Positions 25,101 to 40,100 of a DNA stretch of 64,000 nucleotides are shown here, piece by piece. This stretch comes from Topomyia yanbarensis (lineage: Eukaryota; Arthropoda; Insecta; Diptera; Culicidae). The position numbers were made by a program, and so were the translations under genes. Each line of letters opens with the position of its first letter. Position 1 is the stretch's first letter. The stretch covers positions 66,505,771 to 66,569,770 of the forward strand of contig NC_080672.1 in the NCBI RefSeq assembly GCF_030247195.1, written 5' to 3'. The notes beneath the pieces were generated by a model. The model searched no databases, was not told the DNA's origin, and saw nothing but the letters and a program-made list of their open reading frames with translations.

Positions 25101-28100
25101 AAGTGGTTTATGTATCCCCGCAAAAAGTGGTTCATGTCATAAGGGACCATCCATAAATGACGTAGCATTTTTTGAGCAATTTTTAACACCCCCCTCCCCC
25201 ATCGTAGCATTTCGTCACAAACTTCTAAATACCCCCTGGTAATTACGTAGCTTGACGGTAACTCTACCCCCCTTGTCCGGCAAAATCTAAAAAAAAAATA
25301 AAAAACGATGATAGTTATTCCCCTTTAAAAAAGCTACGTAGCATGACAAGACCCCCTACCCCCCGTCGTCACACATCATCACAAAACACAAAACTCCACC
25401 CTCCCCCATATAATGCTACGTCATTTATGGATGGCCCTAAGCAAATTCGAATTAGTTTTAAGCTGGCAGGAAATATTTACCTTTGCAAATTTCTTCATAT
25501 CAATAAGTTTATAGTGTTTAGTCTCACAGATTGGACACCAAAGTTGTTTTTAGACGACTTTTAATCTTGAAGATCTCGAAATACGAATGCTCCAATATTC
25601 TCAGCCGCTTTTTATACTGGAGGTTCAACCTTGGCGATTTTTACGGGTGACAACTTTTTAAGAGATTCTTATACGGTAGGATTTTTGTCTGATTTTTACT
25701 CGTGGAGTTTTTATTTCCGATTTTTATATTCTAATACACTTGAAACGGGTTTTACGAAGCATGTGCTGTCCTTGCGACCATTATTTTGGTTGCTTCCGGT
25801 TTAATCACAAGAATTTTTAAATTTGTATGTGAAAATATATGAAAAAATGGCAATGAAAACAGTAAATTCAGAAAAAAGCCAGTGTCATCTTGCTCATCCC
25901 AACATCGGCAGATGTATAGGTTAAGATGAAAGGATCAACATTACCGAAGACTGTGGGTTGTTACCGTTTCGAATCGTACACCCTATGAAGCCCTGATAGG
26001 AGAAGTAAAAATCTAAAAAGAAAGCATACTGGCGTTCATGATGATTTTGATTTATATTTATATAATATGTATTAGCATTTATATCATCTATAGTACTATA
26101 TTCTTGTTGATTGCATAATTGATTATAGTCTAGTAGGTTAAAAATGGTCAGAGTACTAAAAGTATTTAAAATTAGGGATAAAATTAAATTAAAAACTCCG
26201 TAGTGAAAACTGATATAAATACCAAGCAATTCAAATAGAAATACTAAAACCGACATTATACACACCACTTATGCAGTGCACGATAATTGCTGCACCTGAA
26301 ATATTATACAACGGGAAAGTACATCCATGGGGAGAGGCTGGATAAATTACTGAGGCCAAGATCTTATCATCCAGACAACTATCGTGAACAGCCGCTATCA
26401 ATTGAGCAACCGAAAATAAAAGTCACAAGGACAAAACATACTTCATAAAATCCGCTTCAAATATATTAGAATATAAAAACCGGATATAAACTTCAAGCAT
26501 AAAAATCGGATTGGGACTTTCCTCTCCAAGAGTCAGATAAAAAAACCTTCAGTATAAAAACCGGAAGAAAATATGTACGATTCTTACAAAGTAGTTTTTG
26601 TTAGCCGACTTTTAATCTTGAATATCACGATATACGGATGCTCCTGCGAATAATTTATTTATTTTTAACCGGTTTTTATACTGGAGGCTCATTCTTACCG
26701 AGTTTTTTAAGCGATTCTTATGCTGAAGCATCTCCGTCCGATTTTTACGTTTGAAGTTTATTTCCGGTTTTATATTCTAATATATCTAAAACGGGTTTTA
26801 CGAAGCAAATTCTATACTTGCGACTTTTATTTTCGGTCGCTCAATTATTATTCTCAAGTTTTTTGAAGTGAAAATCAACTAGCCGGTAGTTCATGCCGAA
26901 GTATATTGGACGCGCTTCAACATTCGCAGTCAGGTAAATGATGCTACAGATATCACTGCAACAAGTGAAAAAGAATGTGGCCTAACGCCAAGCTTTTCCA
27001 AAACCACGCAAGGAAGTCGTATGTATTTAAGTTCGAGGATGCGACGGGTTGGAGCCGCTTTCAAGTCACTCCTTTGGAATAGATACGCGGCAACGCAATT
27101 TTCCAGGAGGACTAAGAGCCGATCCCTACTCGCTAATTGGACAGTGTAACCGCACTTGCACCCCTTTTCCCGTAGTCGTATGCATTCAAGGGTTGGATAG
27201 TATCCAGTGGATACCCTCCGAAGTCATCGGCTCAAAATCTAATCACTTACAAAAGCAACGAGCAGTACCGCGCATATCTCGCCAGAATCCACCAGCACGA
27301 CAGACGTACACGTACAGACAAGTACCTACATCTAGCTACACACACACACCTATTGTAAGTTATACATAAGATTATAAGTGAGGGAAAGCCTTCCAATAAT
27401 TACTATTCCAATTCCTGATCCCAAAGTAGACGCCGCACAGTGTTTTAAAACGTCGTTTTCGTGCTCAAAATTAATAGCGTCTAAACCGTTGACTCTAGAG
27501 GTATAGTTTGTTCTGAGAAGTTGTTGTTCTTATGATTGCGCATCCACAAGAGTATATCGTTTAGTGATTAATTCACCTATAAGTGATATACGAAATTTAT
27601 TTTCCGAACTAATTAAGATAGAGACTATGTGTCTTCGGAAAAGTTATAGCAAATATTACTACAAAATAAATTGCTTAAGACACCATATATCTAACTTCAG
27701 TAGTTTACGAGTTATGGAACAAATTATGTGGAAAACCCCTTAAAATTAGTTTTTTGATGATAATTTTTTTAGACATTCTCGTACCTTCTTGGAATCTTCC
27801 ACAAAGTTATTTGCGGTATCGAAACACATATTTTTGCCGAACATAGTTACTTCCTATCCGTTGAATTTAAAAAGATATTCCAAATTTTACGATTTTTTTG
27901 GGGGAACTTCCACCTTAAATAATTCGTTAAGGAGCAAAAAGGAGCAAACAACATTATAACATACTGAAACTACTAGCTTTTTACTTTCATATAGAAGCCC
28001 GATTGTTAGTCGACGCGATTCTCCCCGAGTGTTATGTTCAATACAATATGCCATCGCAGTGGTATAAAATTAAATATTCAAGCGCACTGCGATAAGTAGC

Positions 28101-31100
28101 TTCATCTTTTCATGGTAAATTGCATAAAACATATTCATAGATGTCTAAAAAAGGAAAAGGGAACTTTGACCACAATCAGGATCAAAGTATGAAACGTAGC
28201 ATATCGTGCATTCGAGAAGTGTGTCAAGTGAAATTTAAACAATCAGTGGATACTGGTAAGCTTGAAAAAACGATGGAAATCCCACCAGAAGGGTTTTTAA
28301 TGTCTTTAATGACTAACAATCGGGCCACTATATGAAAGTAAAAAGCTAGTAGTTTCAGTATGTTATGATGTTGTTTGCTCCTTTTTGCTCCTTAACGAAT
28401 TATTTAAGGTGGAAGTTACCCCAAAAAAATCGTGAAATTTGAAATATCTTTTTAAATTCAACAGATAGGAAGTAACTATGTTCTGCAAAAATACGTGTTT
28501 CAATACCGCAAATAACTTTGTGGAAGATTTCAAGAAGATACGAGAATGTCTAAAAAAGTTATCATGAAAAAACTAATTTTTAGGGGTCTTCCATATAATA
28601 TGTCCCATAACTCGTAAACTACTAAAACTAGATGTATGGTGCCTTTGGCAATTTCTTTTGTAGTAACATTTGCTACAACTTTGCCGAAGACATAAAGTCT
28701 CTAGCTTAATTAGTTCGGAAAATAAATTTCGTATATCACTTATAGGTGAATTAATCACTGAACAATATACTCCTGTGGATGCGCAATCATAAGAACAACA
28801 ACTTCTCAGAACAAACTATACCTCTAAAGTCAACGGTTTAGACGCTATTAATTTTGAGCACGAAAACGACGTTTTAAAACACTGTGCGCCGGAGCCGATC
28901 TTAAAGCATTCGTGCGTTCTCGATCAAGCTGACCAGAGAAGATACTGTGAGAGCCCACCCCATATGGACCCTTGTGGCTTGACCAGGGACTACTAACACA
29001 GACTAACAGACATAACACTCAAAAATAAAGCTTCGCCCGCTTTAACGGTAATTTTAAATATATTTGTAGTTGGGACTGTGGCCACATTTGACATTATGGC
29101 GCCACTGACATGTGAACAAGCATATGTGGGATAGACCACTAGTGAAAAATTGCTCCCAAACCAGAGGGGCAACCCACCAGTAAATGAGTGTTTAGGACCG
29201 TGAATAAAAGGTGGAGCTAGTGTTCTGGGAAAATTGACGGATCGATGTTTTTTAGGGAATTCCCTCATAGTGTTATGTCTGTTAGTCTGTGCTACTAATA
29301 CAAAGTTATGTTCTAATACGAAGTTATGTTTTTTTGTCACATAAAGAATGTCCCACATCAAATTGCATCACGGTAAAAACGCTGTAGGAAATAGCCCATT
29401 GGGTATTTTCTCTTCAAAATTTGGGCAAAAGTATTTTAGAGTGTATTGTTTACAGTGTATTTTTATCGCTGTCAGTTTTTCGAAAATTAGAAAAAATGGC
29501 GTCGACCGAAAAGCAACGTCACGAATTGATTTTGCGCAAGCTCCTGGACAATCCTCAACTCTCTCATCGGGATAGCGGAAAACAACTCGGAATCGTGCAA
29601 GCGACGGTGAGTCGTATGATTAAACATTACTACCAAACTTTGAGCATCGAACGGAAGGAGAAATGCGGATGTTCTATTAGTGATCAGGATCACAAGCGTG
29701 TAGGGAAAGTGTTTAAGCGGAATCCCAATGCTTCGGTCAGGGATTTGGCCAAAAAATTAAATCTGTCTAAGTTTTTCGTTCAGAGACCACGGACCGGGAG
29801 GGACTGCATGCGTACAAGGTGCAGAAGGCTCCTAATCATAGCGAACGGCAATATACGATGGGACAGTAATAGGCCCGGAAACTGTACATCCAGATGCTGA
29901 CGAAGTCTCATTGCTTGATCGTGGATGATAAGACTTAGGACTTCTAGCAGCTTCCGGGGCTACTGTTCTTCATCGCCCAGCACAAGTTTGATGTTATGGA
30001 GGAAGTAAGGAAGCAGGCAAGCAATCTGATCATGTGGCAAACGAAGTGCTCCGTTCGTGACTAGCGGGACTGTAAACGGAGATTTATCTGAAAGAGTGTC
30101 TACATAAACGTTTGCTTCCTCTTTCGAAGTAACACGAGGATCTTACGATCGTCTAGCCGGATCTAGTTTCGTGTCACTATTTGAATGTTGTCCTGGAGGT
30201 CACTTTCGTACCCAAGGACATGAACTCCCCAAGTTCCGCGAACTACATTTTTGTGAAATAATGGTTAGATTTAGCTGAATAGTATGTTGACAAGAATTGT
30301 ACTAAATAATACGAGTTATGTTTTGGTTACAAAATTTTAGTTCCACCTGTGACCGCATAGAGAGCGCCAACACTAACTTGGTGCAAGTACTCCTGGTGGG
30401 ATTAGGAATCGACTCAGGGGTGAGCTGATAGAGGTCATTTATTTCCTGTCACTCTAATATGCATGCTAGGTGTAAAAAAGTCATTCCGCTGCCAGCAATC
30501 GACCGCAACGGTCATACAAATTTGAAACTTGAAAGCAGCCGGCAAAAAATGTGAATAATAAGGTTCGGTGCTGTTACTTCGTATGCACTGAACTGATTAA
30601 ATCCAACTACTGTTATTCTTGTTGAGATGGTTGAATATGATCAGTTCAACTTGAAGTCTTATTATACCGCGGTCGCTGACGGAATGTGGTCTCTGTAGAA
30701 TTCCACAGTAAAGTCGAAGTAGACTACACTTTATCGACATGAACAATATGGAACATTTCGTTGAACATGATAACGTGAACTTCCATAATGAAGGATGCAA
30801 TCGATGTACGAGTTCACGATTGGTTTCCGGGTACATCTTATGGTTTGATCCGCAGATTCATGTCGCAGTACGGAGTGGTCTCTGTTAAGGATAATAGTTT
30901 GATGAGTTACCTTGCCAGCAATCGACACGGTGTTTGAGTGGTGAGAATGCGACTACTCTGACCTTCGTAAGCTTAAAACCATGGCACTCCCTATACACAG
31001 TAGAGTGGGACATGGTTATATGAAAAAAATAAAATTTGGCTCCGAGTAACTTTTTGGGTTCCATTTAGCTCCCAGAACAACTCTGCAAATTTTTAACTCG

Positions 31101-34100
31101 ATCGGTGAAACTATATTTTTGCGCCCACGGTTTAAAGTTTACATGGGATTTTGTATGGGAAAATTGTCTTTTGCAAATTAATTCTTCCAAGAGCCGCCCG
31201 TTATCTCCTAAAAATAAACAGGTGTCTGATTTTTTTAAGAAATTTGTCAAGGAAACAAAGTCTAGAAGATTGCAAAACGATCTGATGCTTGTGGAAAAAG
31301 TTATTAAGCAAAAACCGATTGATGCCCTGAAGATTGATGAAAATTTCACTTTTCATAGCATCACTGCTTTTGACGGTTTTATTATATACAAAATTTTTAA
31401 CTTTCTTTTATTATGTACAAAAGAAGCCTCAATTTATAACTCAAAACCTTGCGAAGTGGCCAAATAGTATAGATAAACGATTTAGATACGTTAAGAGAGG
31501 ATTAAAACAAAATTGCGTATAATTGGACAACCAACAGCAGTGGTGCTAGAAAAAATGAATATTTTTTCAATCGTCAGAGCATCAATTGGTTTTTGCTTAA
31601 TAACTTTTTCCACAAGCATCAGATCGTTTCGTGGTTTTCGAGACTTTTTTTCTTTGTTAAATTTCCTATACAAGCCGCATAACGATTTATTTTTAGGAAG
31701 TAATGGGCGACTCCTGGAGGAATTATTTTGTGAAAGTTAACTTTCCCATACAAAATCCCATGTAAACTTTAAACATTGGGCGCAAAAATATAGTTTCACC
31801 GATTGAGCTAAGAATTTGCACAGTTGTTCTAGGACCCAAATGGTACCTAAAAAGTTGCTCGGAGCTGGAATCTATTTTTTGTCCCACCCTAATACACAGG
31901 CAAGGATGTGCGACTATTACAATCAGTTTGCCACGTGTCAGTTCTACAAATAAACGGCGCACTATGGAAAACCCTAAGAAAAGATACGACAATAGGCTTC
32001 TGGCTCTTCTTAATTTTCTCGACTAGGCCCTGCCGTAAATCTAAAGATAACAAGCGTTTATCGTTGCCAGATACCTTTTGTATGCTTTTCACAATTGCTG
32101 AAAATAATTTTACCTCAAAGATCGCACCTCAACCAAGAATTTACAATGCTAGCTGCATTTAAAAATTAAATATATTTTTTAATTTTTTTCTCTCTTAACA
32201 ATACACGTCATTCAGGACTTTTATTAAATTGTCATGAAAGGTTGATGTGTATGAAACGTAGCCAGAAATAATTCAGCAGCATTGTTTTCTATCCCGTATG
32301 TAAATATAATGAACGCCTCTGACTGGCAAAATGACCAATCAGAAGCTGGTTCAATATTAAGGTTAGGACTGGATCAAATTAGCTACGCGATTGTCTTCTC
32401 TTCTCTTAGGGAAAACCCTGCACCAGTGCACGGAAACTCTCGAGGAAAAACACTTCAACAACTACCCAAACAAACGCGCAGATATCAACACCAACACCTA
32501 AATCAACTACTGTTGTCCCAACAGCAACGAATCTTGTTATGATCGCGCATTGGACCGTATCCAATCAACGAATTTTTTGATAAAGTATTTTGAAATTTAT
32601 TACAAGGTGGTTGTAATTATACGCAACTCACTCGTACTGGGATATATTTTTGCCTTTTTTGTGTTGATAATATTTGTGTTTTCGATGTTTAATATACCTA
32701 CATAATGTTACCTAATGTAAACACTTTCAAACGACTAGAGCTTAATGGCGAAATAGGTACACTACTCCTGCGCCAATACGGTAATAAGTGGCGTCTATGA
32801 ATTTATTGGAATAAATTTAATTGGCGCTTCGCTTCCGCGTTGCGAGGTACAATCGCTTTGTAAAGGTCTGATAGATAAATCAATGATTTGATGGGATAAT
32901 TGAATACCTTGCTTGGTGATCAAGATGTGTTGTTGTTGTTGGTGGTGGTAATTTGGATACGATTTTCGGGTTACGTAACACGTGATTATGTTTAAGATTA
33001 CGGCACTTTCATCGGGTATTGAAAAGCTTTACATTTGTTATGCTTGAAAAAATATGACGTGCCTCGTCAAACGCATAGAGTAAAAAGTGTTGACAGATAG
33101 TGCTGAATAAAAAATATGTAGCTAAAGTATTAGTAATTTCGTTGAATGGTTATCACAGTTCCAAGTGGCAATCCCTCACGTGTAACAGATATGCATTTTA
33201 TGCACTATTGGTGATTATTCATTGCGAGACTCATTGTATAGAATGATGCCAATTATTCCTAAAAATCTTATTAAGTGCGGTTCTTTATCTTTCAAGGCGT
33301 TTTTGTTGCTGTGTTATATTGTTTGCGATTTCCTATAATATCAAAAAGAAGCAGACCTAAAACAGGAACTTCTTTTCATTTACTCGAGGGTGAGTTTCGC
33401 TTTTCCGTCCAATCTAATAAGCTCCTATGTGTTTTATGAAAAATCTGCATTAAAATTGAGACTTTTATACTTTTAAACATTTATTTTTTTTTTTAAATAT
33501 TTTATGAGACGGCAATAATTGCGTTGCGAAATATTTTGTGTGAAAGCAAATTATATCAGAAAATAGTATGAAAATGTGCCCTACACCCTACTATCAAATT
33601 GATTTCAATTTCCTTGTTCATGGGCTGGGATAAGATAATAACAAGATACAAAGACGATTCAGTAGCAGCTCAATCGTGATAATGACATGCAAGAACCTGA
33701 CGGATGACTATAATTATTTACACCGTCGATTGTAGCGGTAATTACTACATTCATCGGTTAGTGAATATTGCACCGGGTCTCAGCTGTGCTGGAGAAAGCG
33801 AAATTTAATGTCGCAGGTGATGAATACCACAATGTAATTTTTTTTCTTCAAAACAAATTACTAACGTTGCTGTTATTTATCTGCAGTTGTGCAACTTTAT
33901 AAATTCAAACTTGCGTTTGATTGATTTTGTTGGGATGAGTTTTCTTTCGGAAACGCGAGCATTAAAAATGCCATTACTATAAATTATGACACTGCTGAGA
34001 TGTTCGACAAACATATCATCACGGCGTAAAAGCCAATTCCCAAAATTTTCTTTGAAGGAAAATTCTGGACAAACCGTTACTATTCGAACACAGTTGACAG

Positions 34101-37100
34101 CACTTAATGAAAGAGAAAACTTTCCTCTGGCATCACTGCTCAGTAATAAAGGCCTATTTATACCCTCGGTGAAAATGAACGTGAACTCGATGCGCACCAA
34201 ATTTTTTTTTCTAATATCTCACTTATTAGTACATAGAAATTGATGAAACTGGAACTAAACGATAGTACATTAATATTCTTAGCGAATCCATGCACAATTA
34301 TTCGATGTAATTGAATCAATGCAATAATATTCATATTCCCCGATAATTTTAAATATTCCACGGTGAAATATGTTCGCAGTGGATAATTTACTTGTTGAAT
34401 TGATGCGGAGTGGTGAATATAAATGTCATCGCTGTTCACGGTGAACGTTCACCTTCGAATACCAAATTGCATTCTGACAAACTGTAAACTGCCAGTTGAG
34501 CGTGAAATCGTTGTTCGCTGATGAAACTGTTCACGACGTCGTCCACCGTGAACAATGGAAGGTATTCAACACATGTTCACGTTCATTTTCACCGAGAGTC
34601 TAAATAGTGCTTAACATTACTACAGCCTCGTGTACAAGTGATAAGTTGTGCTCTAATCGTTATGGGTGTAATAAAAACACTTTTACGGATACCCTGCCAA
34701 TTGGAAAACTCATGACTATGGCAATTTTTAGCCGGTTTGATAATTTTTGGATGTTTGGATTCAGGTACTGATACTCTTTTAAATCCAGTAAATTTTATCT
34801 GGTTCCCGGGAATCCGGATTTCTGGAAAGAAGCTCAAGTACAGGGACACGATTTGTAAATTTGAAAGTAATCAAAATTCTGGGAGTTATCTCAGAAGTCT
34901 GTTTCTTTTCCTTGCGGAACTATATGACGATTTGACCTTGGAACGGTAGCTCACGGCACCACGTAAAATGGCTCCGGAATTGAATTTTCGGGGTTAATTC
35001 ATCAAATGGTTCCACAACAAGGAGATGCATTTTTCTGAGACTATTCCGGTCATGTTGCCATGGAACGTGTTGTCTAGTGGATATGAGCGTCATTTTTTTA
35101 TTAATCCAACTGAAGGCATGGCCTTAGGCTGCTAGGACCGAAGGTAAAGATTTCCGGACGTGACGGATTCATTATCGCGCAAACATGGGCGTTTTTAGGT
35201 TCCCGCTTGATACCGCTCTTATAAGATTATTAGTGCTCAACACTCCATTAATCGCCGAGGTGCTTTAATGTTTGTGAGACCACGCGTGTGGATTATAGCG
35301 AAGGTTTAAGCATTTGTATGTTAATGTGCTGAATACTAGAAAAATAATGAGATTTCCTGCTATACCACTACAGTTCCCGGTCATATCGTTGTGTAACGTG
35401 TTGTTTAGTGGATATGAGCGTCATTTTTTAATTGGTCTAACTGATGGCATGGACCTATACTATAAGGACTGAGGGTAGGGACTTTCGGATGTGACCGATT
35501 CATAATCGCGCGAACCCATGTGTTTCTAGGTTCGCGTTTGAGATCGCTTTTATGATTTTGTTATTTAAAGGACCCCCCGTGAGCGAAGATTTCAGAAGGC
35601 AATCACACAGGACGGAACAAAATTAAGTGTCTCTTCAAACTTGTATCGGGTGACGTTTGTTCGAAAAGGTGGAACAGGTAGAGACGTCTGTTCCACTTTA
35701 TGTACCACGCATCATGCATTGTACTAAACACAAATGAGTGGTCCATTGTAGCTACAAGCTATATCAAGTGCGCAGAAAATGATCAGAATGATTCTTGCAT
35801 TGGGAATGCTGAAAAGTGTGCATATTGTGGGAAGAGTCCATATGATCTGTTACCATGCCCCGCGTACAAACAGCGTCTGGAGTATCTGAAGCATTCTCTT
35901 AAAAGATACTATAAGCACTATTATGCAAAAATACTAAAGAACGCTACGCTTCTCATCACGACAAATCATTCAGCTATTTTGGCTCAGGAAGAGTGCGGCC
36001 CTGATGATCCTCTAGTGAGGACAACTGTAACTGCTCTTAAAAACTATTGGCTGATGATATTTATTGCTAAGGCTAAAATTTTTCTCTTGAGGCGCCGTCA
36101 AATATAACAGTTCGAGATAGTGCTGACACAAAGCCGAAGTAAGCAGCCTTTGGTCTTAGAACTGTGAGGTCAAACAAGGACTTCACAACCAAAAATCTTA
36201 AGTGGTTTAACATTCAACCAGAGATTCAACTTAGTGCAGGACTGATCAGGCCTAGGTTAGGAACCGGTAACTTTGTGTTAATGCTGAACTCCTCCAGGTA
36301 CCGAGGAGAAGTAAATTCTTACTGTTCGGCATGCGGTTGACTTCTCGGTGACAATTGATATAATTCATTCCACAATGTTTGCTACACCTTTAAATAGGTG
36401 GCCTTACTTTTTGACAGTTGACTTTGTTCTGTCACATTTATGTTTCATTAAAACTGAACAAACAAGCAATAGCGAATGCAATAATTTTTTACTCTTATAT
36501 CCTTTTTACATTTAGGAACAACGTCAATGTGGATAAATTTGAATGAGATTGATAGGGCCGTACCGTACTCGTCTGGTGCCTTTGATTGAGTACCAGTGTT
36601 ACGCCCCTTTGTTGTTTACATTGGATTTCTTGTTCAGTTCGGTTTTTGAATAACAATTTAGTTTGTACCTGGAAATGGCACTTATCCTGACTTATTTTAT
36701 GACTTATCCCACTTATTCTACAAAGCAGATACAGATTTTTTATCCCCTCTATGGTTAGTGCCCTTGGTGGGGTGCAATCTGGCCAACCGCACGTCGCTGG
36801 CCTGGATATGAGCGTCATTTTTATTTGTCCAACTGAAGGCGTGACCGATTCAATATCGCGCGAACGGTGAGTTAATGCTTGAGATTGCGTTTGCAAATTT
36901 ATAACTGCTAGAACGTTCATTTAAATCCCGAGGTGTTTCAATGTTGGCGAGATCGCCGACATAATTATATGTGGATGATTGTTTGTGACCAGATTTGTGT
37001 TATCGCGAAGGCCACGAGCGCTTGGAATGAGAGAGATTGTGAAGGCATATAAGAGAATATGCCATTGGTTGTGTTAGGGAGTGTTAATATGAATCTAATG

Positions 37101-40100
37101 TGAGATATAGTAAAAAAGGAGAATAACATGCCGAATAAAGATAAAAAAGATGCAAGGAGATTAAGTATAATCGTATAAATTGATTGATATTATTTTTGGT
37201 ATACATGAGTAATGGAAAAGCAAACTAATAGAAATACAACGATAGTAGACTAGTGACGTAGAAGAAAAGAACACATGCAACATGCAATTAAACTATTTGA
37301 ACTAGTCTAAATGTCAGCAAATGTTATTTATTTACCATTAACGACGATTGTATTCAAGTAGGTTTTTTCATACTTGGCCGGGAATGGATGATTGACGTGC
37401 GTCGGTAAAATAACCGTTCCTTAATTTATCAAATCCAATCTTCCCGAATGAATCGAATCAAATGCACGAATTTAACATCGGAAAAAAGTGACCAACGAAT
37501 CCTAGGAAGGAAAAAATTGCACGCGAGATGATAAATTACCCACTATTCCATCATATACGCCAGATCTGCATCCATTCCCTGGCCCAGCTATCACAAATAC
37601 TCAGACGAACACGTACATAGATAGACACACGACTGGCACATTACAATTGTACATTACTACTAAAAACGACTATTGTTACTACACATATACTAATAGGCTT
37701 CTACTTTTACATTTATTTTATGGCTGATCGTTAGTTTGGGCTGGTAGTATGAAAGTATGAAAAAACACAAACCATAAAAAGGGCCATAAGCCCTCTCGGT
37801 CTTCTCGATGGGTAATGCAATAACTATTTTAAAGCAATTGTATATCAGAGGTTCTTTAAAACTGATACAAGAAATATGTTTGATGATGTTTTCAATACCG
37901 TCAAACCCATCAACTTTGGGGAGGGGCAATGGCGCCAAGGTTAAAAAAATAACAGGTTATTTAGATGATCAGACTACACGGAAAAAAATCCGTTCATAAA
38001 TTTATGAACAAAAGATCACGATTTCGTGAACTGAACGATTTACGAAAATCGTGACCAAGTTCCTGAAATTGTGAATAATAAACCTCGTTTTCATGAAACT
38101 ATCTGTTTCCAAAAAACTAGTTCACCCCGAATATACTGTTGTTGTTCCCTGGACATGTTTAGTTTTTGTAATGATTCTAGTTGATAATTTGGGAATATAC
38201 AACCGACAGTCAAACGATGATCATGATTTCAGAAGCTTGTTTACGATCTTTGTGATTTCTTATCACGGTACCGAGCTATTTTATTTATGAGTTTACTATC
38301 GGATTTATGTTCATGATTGCAGAATGCTGGTCGCGCATTTCGTAATTTCTACCCACGTTATCGTCATACCCAAGTAACCATAAGCATTAAGCCATTGCTT
38401 TATATTGGCTATACATTTGCACTGATGTTGCATTGAAACTCCATTACAGCATTAACAATGCAATAAAGCTCTATATTAGCATCAATAATGCATAACTGCG
38501 CAGCTGACATATAGCATTATCGCTTGCTCGTTATGCGTATATAAAGCTGACATAACGCGTACATCCTTCAAGGATCTTTAAAGCATGTAAGCTTTACAAG
38601 TGCATTTAGTGCCATTATAGAGCAAATAAAAAGCCAATTTAATGCTATTGTAATGCTGTGGGTTTATTTGTTATGGAACTCTTCTTGAAGATTATATTCG
38701 GCATATTTAATTTCAATCGAACATATGCAATATAGTTCAGGGAGCAAACGCAGCGCACTTATCGTGAAAGGAAACATAAGAAATAATTTTAAAACCATCA
38801 TGGCGGATAATGACAGCCAACTGAAGCTTTTTAATAGCATTATTAGTGCCAATATTAGGCTTTTAAATTTGACATTTGTACGCTGGTGCTATATAATAGC
38901 ATTAATAATACAGAAACGAGCTGTCAATCTCTGCACAGTAATAGCATTATATTTCGCCTTTTCTGGCATAATACTTGCATTATATCAGTATTTAGGGCTT
39001 CACGGCTCTATAACACTGCTTTATATGTGGATTTAAAGCAAATATTAGGCTACGTTATAATGCTTATTGGTTACTTGGGTATTTTAGTCATGAGTAGAGT
39101 GATTTATGTTCATGATCTCAGGATCTTAGTCGCAATTTTTGATATTTTTATTACGTGTAATGTGATTTATTTTCATGATTTCAGGAATTTTGTCATGATT
39201 TTCGTAATTTCTAATTACGTTATCGTGATATTTTAGTCACGAGTAGAGATTCATGTTTATTTATGTTCTTGATTTCAAGATTTTAGTCACGATTTTTGAC
39301 ATTTTTGTCACGATTTGTGATTTATGTTCATAATTTTAGGGTCTTAGTCACGATTTTCGTAGCTTCTGTTCGCGATATCGTGGTATTTTATTCTAGAGCT
39401 CACTTTCGAATTTGACATGGGGAGTAATGTGGCTCATGCTCATGACATCAGCAGTTTTATTCTGGGAACACATCTATATCACGAACACGATTTATGATGC
39501 TCAACGCAACTTTGAATAACAATGTTCGAAGTTTTAATAGTTTTCTTAAATCTACTGCTGGTACCTATTATAAGAGCGGGGAATGTTTTCGGCAGTGCAG
39601 TCACGTAAGAATTTGCGTCGATTCTAACTTATCTTCGCCGACGTTTCGATCCGTGGTTGGGATCTTCTTCAGGGCCTAATTTATTGCGGAAAATAACTGT
39701 TGTATTACATGTATTACACAAATAAACATAAAAACATAATGTTCGCGAAGTGCTACTCACTCGACAATATTCGACAATGTCACGGTTCGTTTTGCATACG
39801 GTAAACTGTCAGGTCTGAGAGGGTTAACATCGGGTGTTTTCACTGTGGGACATATCATAGTTTGGGGGATCGTATAGTATGGATTTTGGTAGCAATGAGA
39901 CAGTATAACTTACGGAGTTTACTCATCGAGTTTGTCGGTCTAAAATGGATTTAAAAATCGCTCCAATTGAATAAAACAATTCCTTGAGAACTCGCACTTG
40001 GTCACTATAAGCAGTAGAAATGGTTCGAATCTATTTTTGGTGGGTATTAGTGGTGTTTACTTGTTGGAGAGCGATCGTTTTTCGAGTATCGATCTCTCTC

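Noticed and set aside
27049..27369. 106-codon frame in intron 1
   Set aside because: No domain, no splice signals that link it to the host gene, and repeats on either side.
31105..31673. Overlapping plus and minus open frames sharing a peptide
   Set aside because: Both read the same foldback arm; the shared peptide is explained by the palindrome, not by selection.
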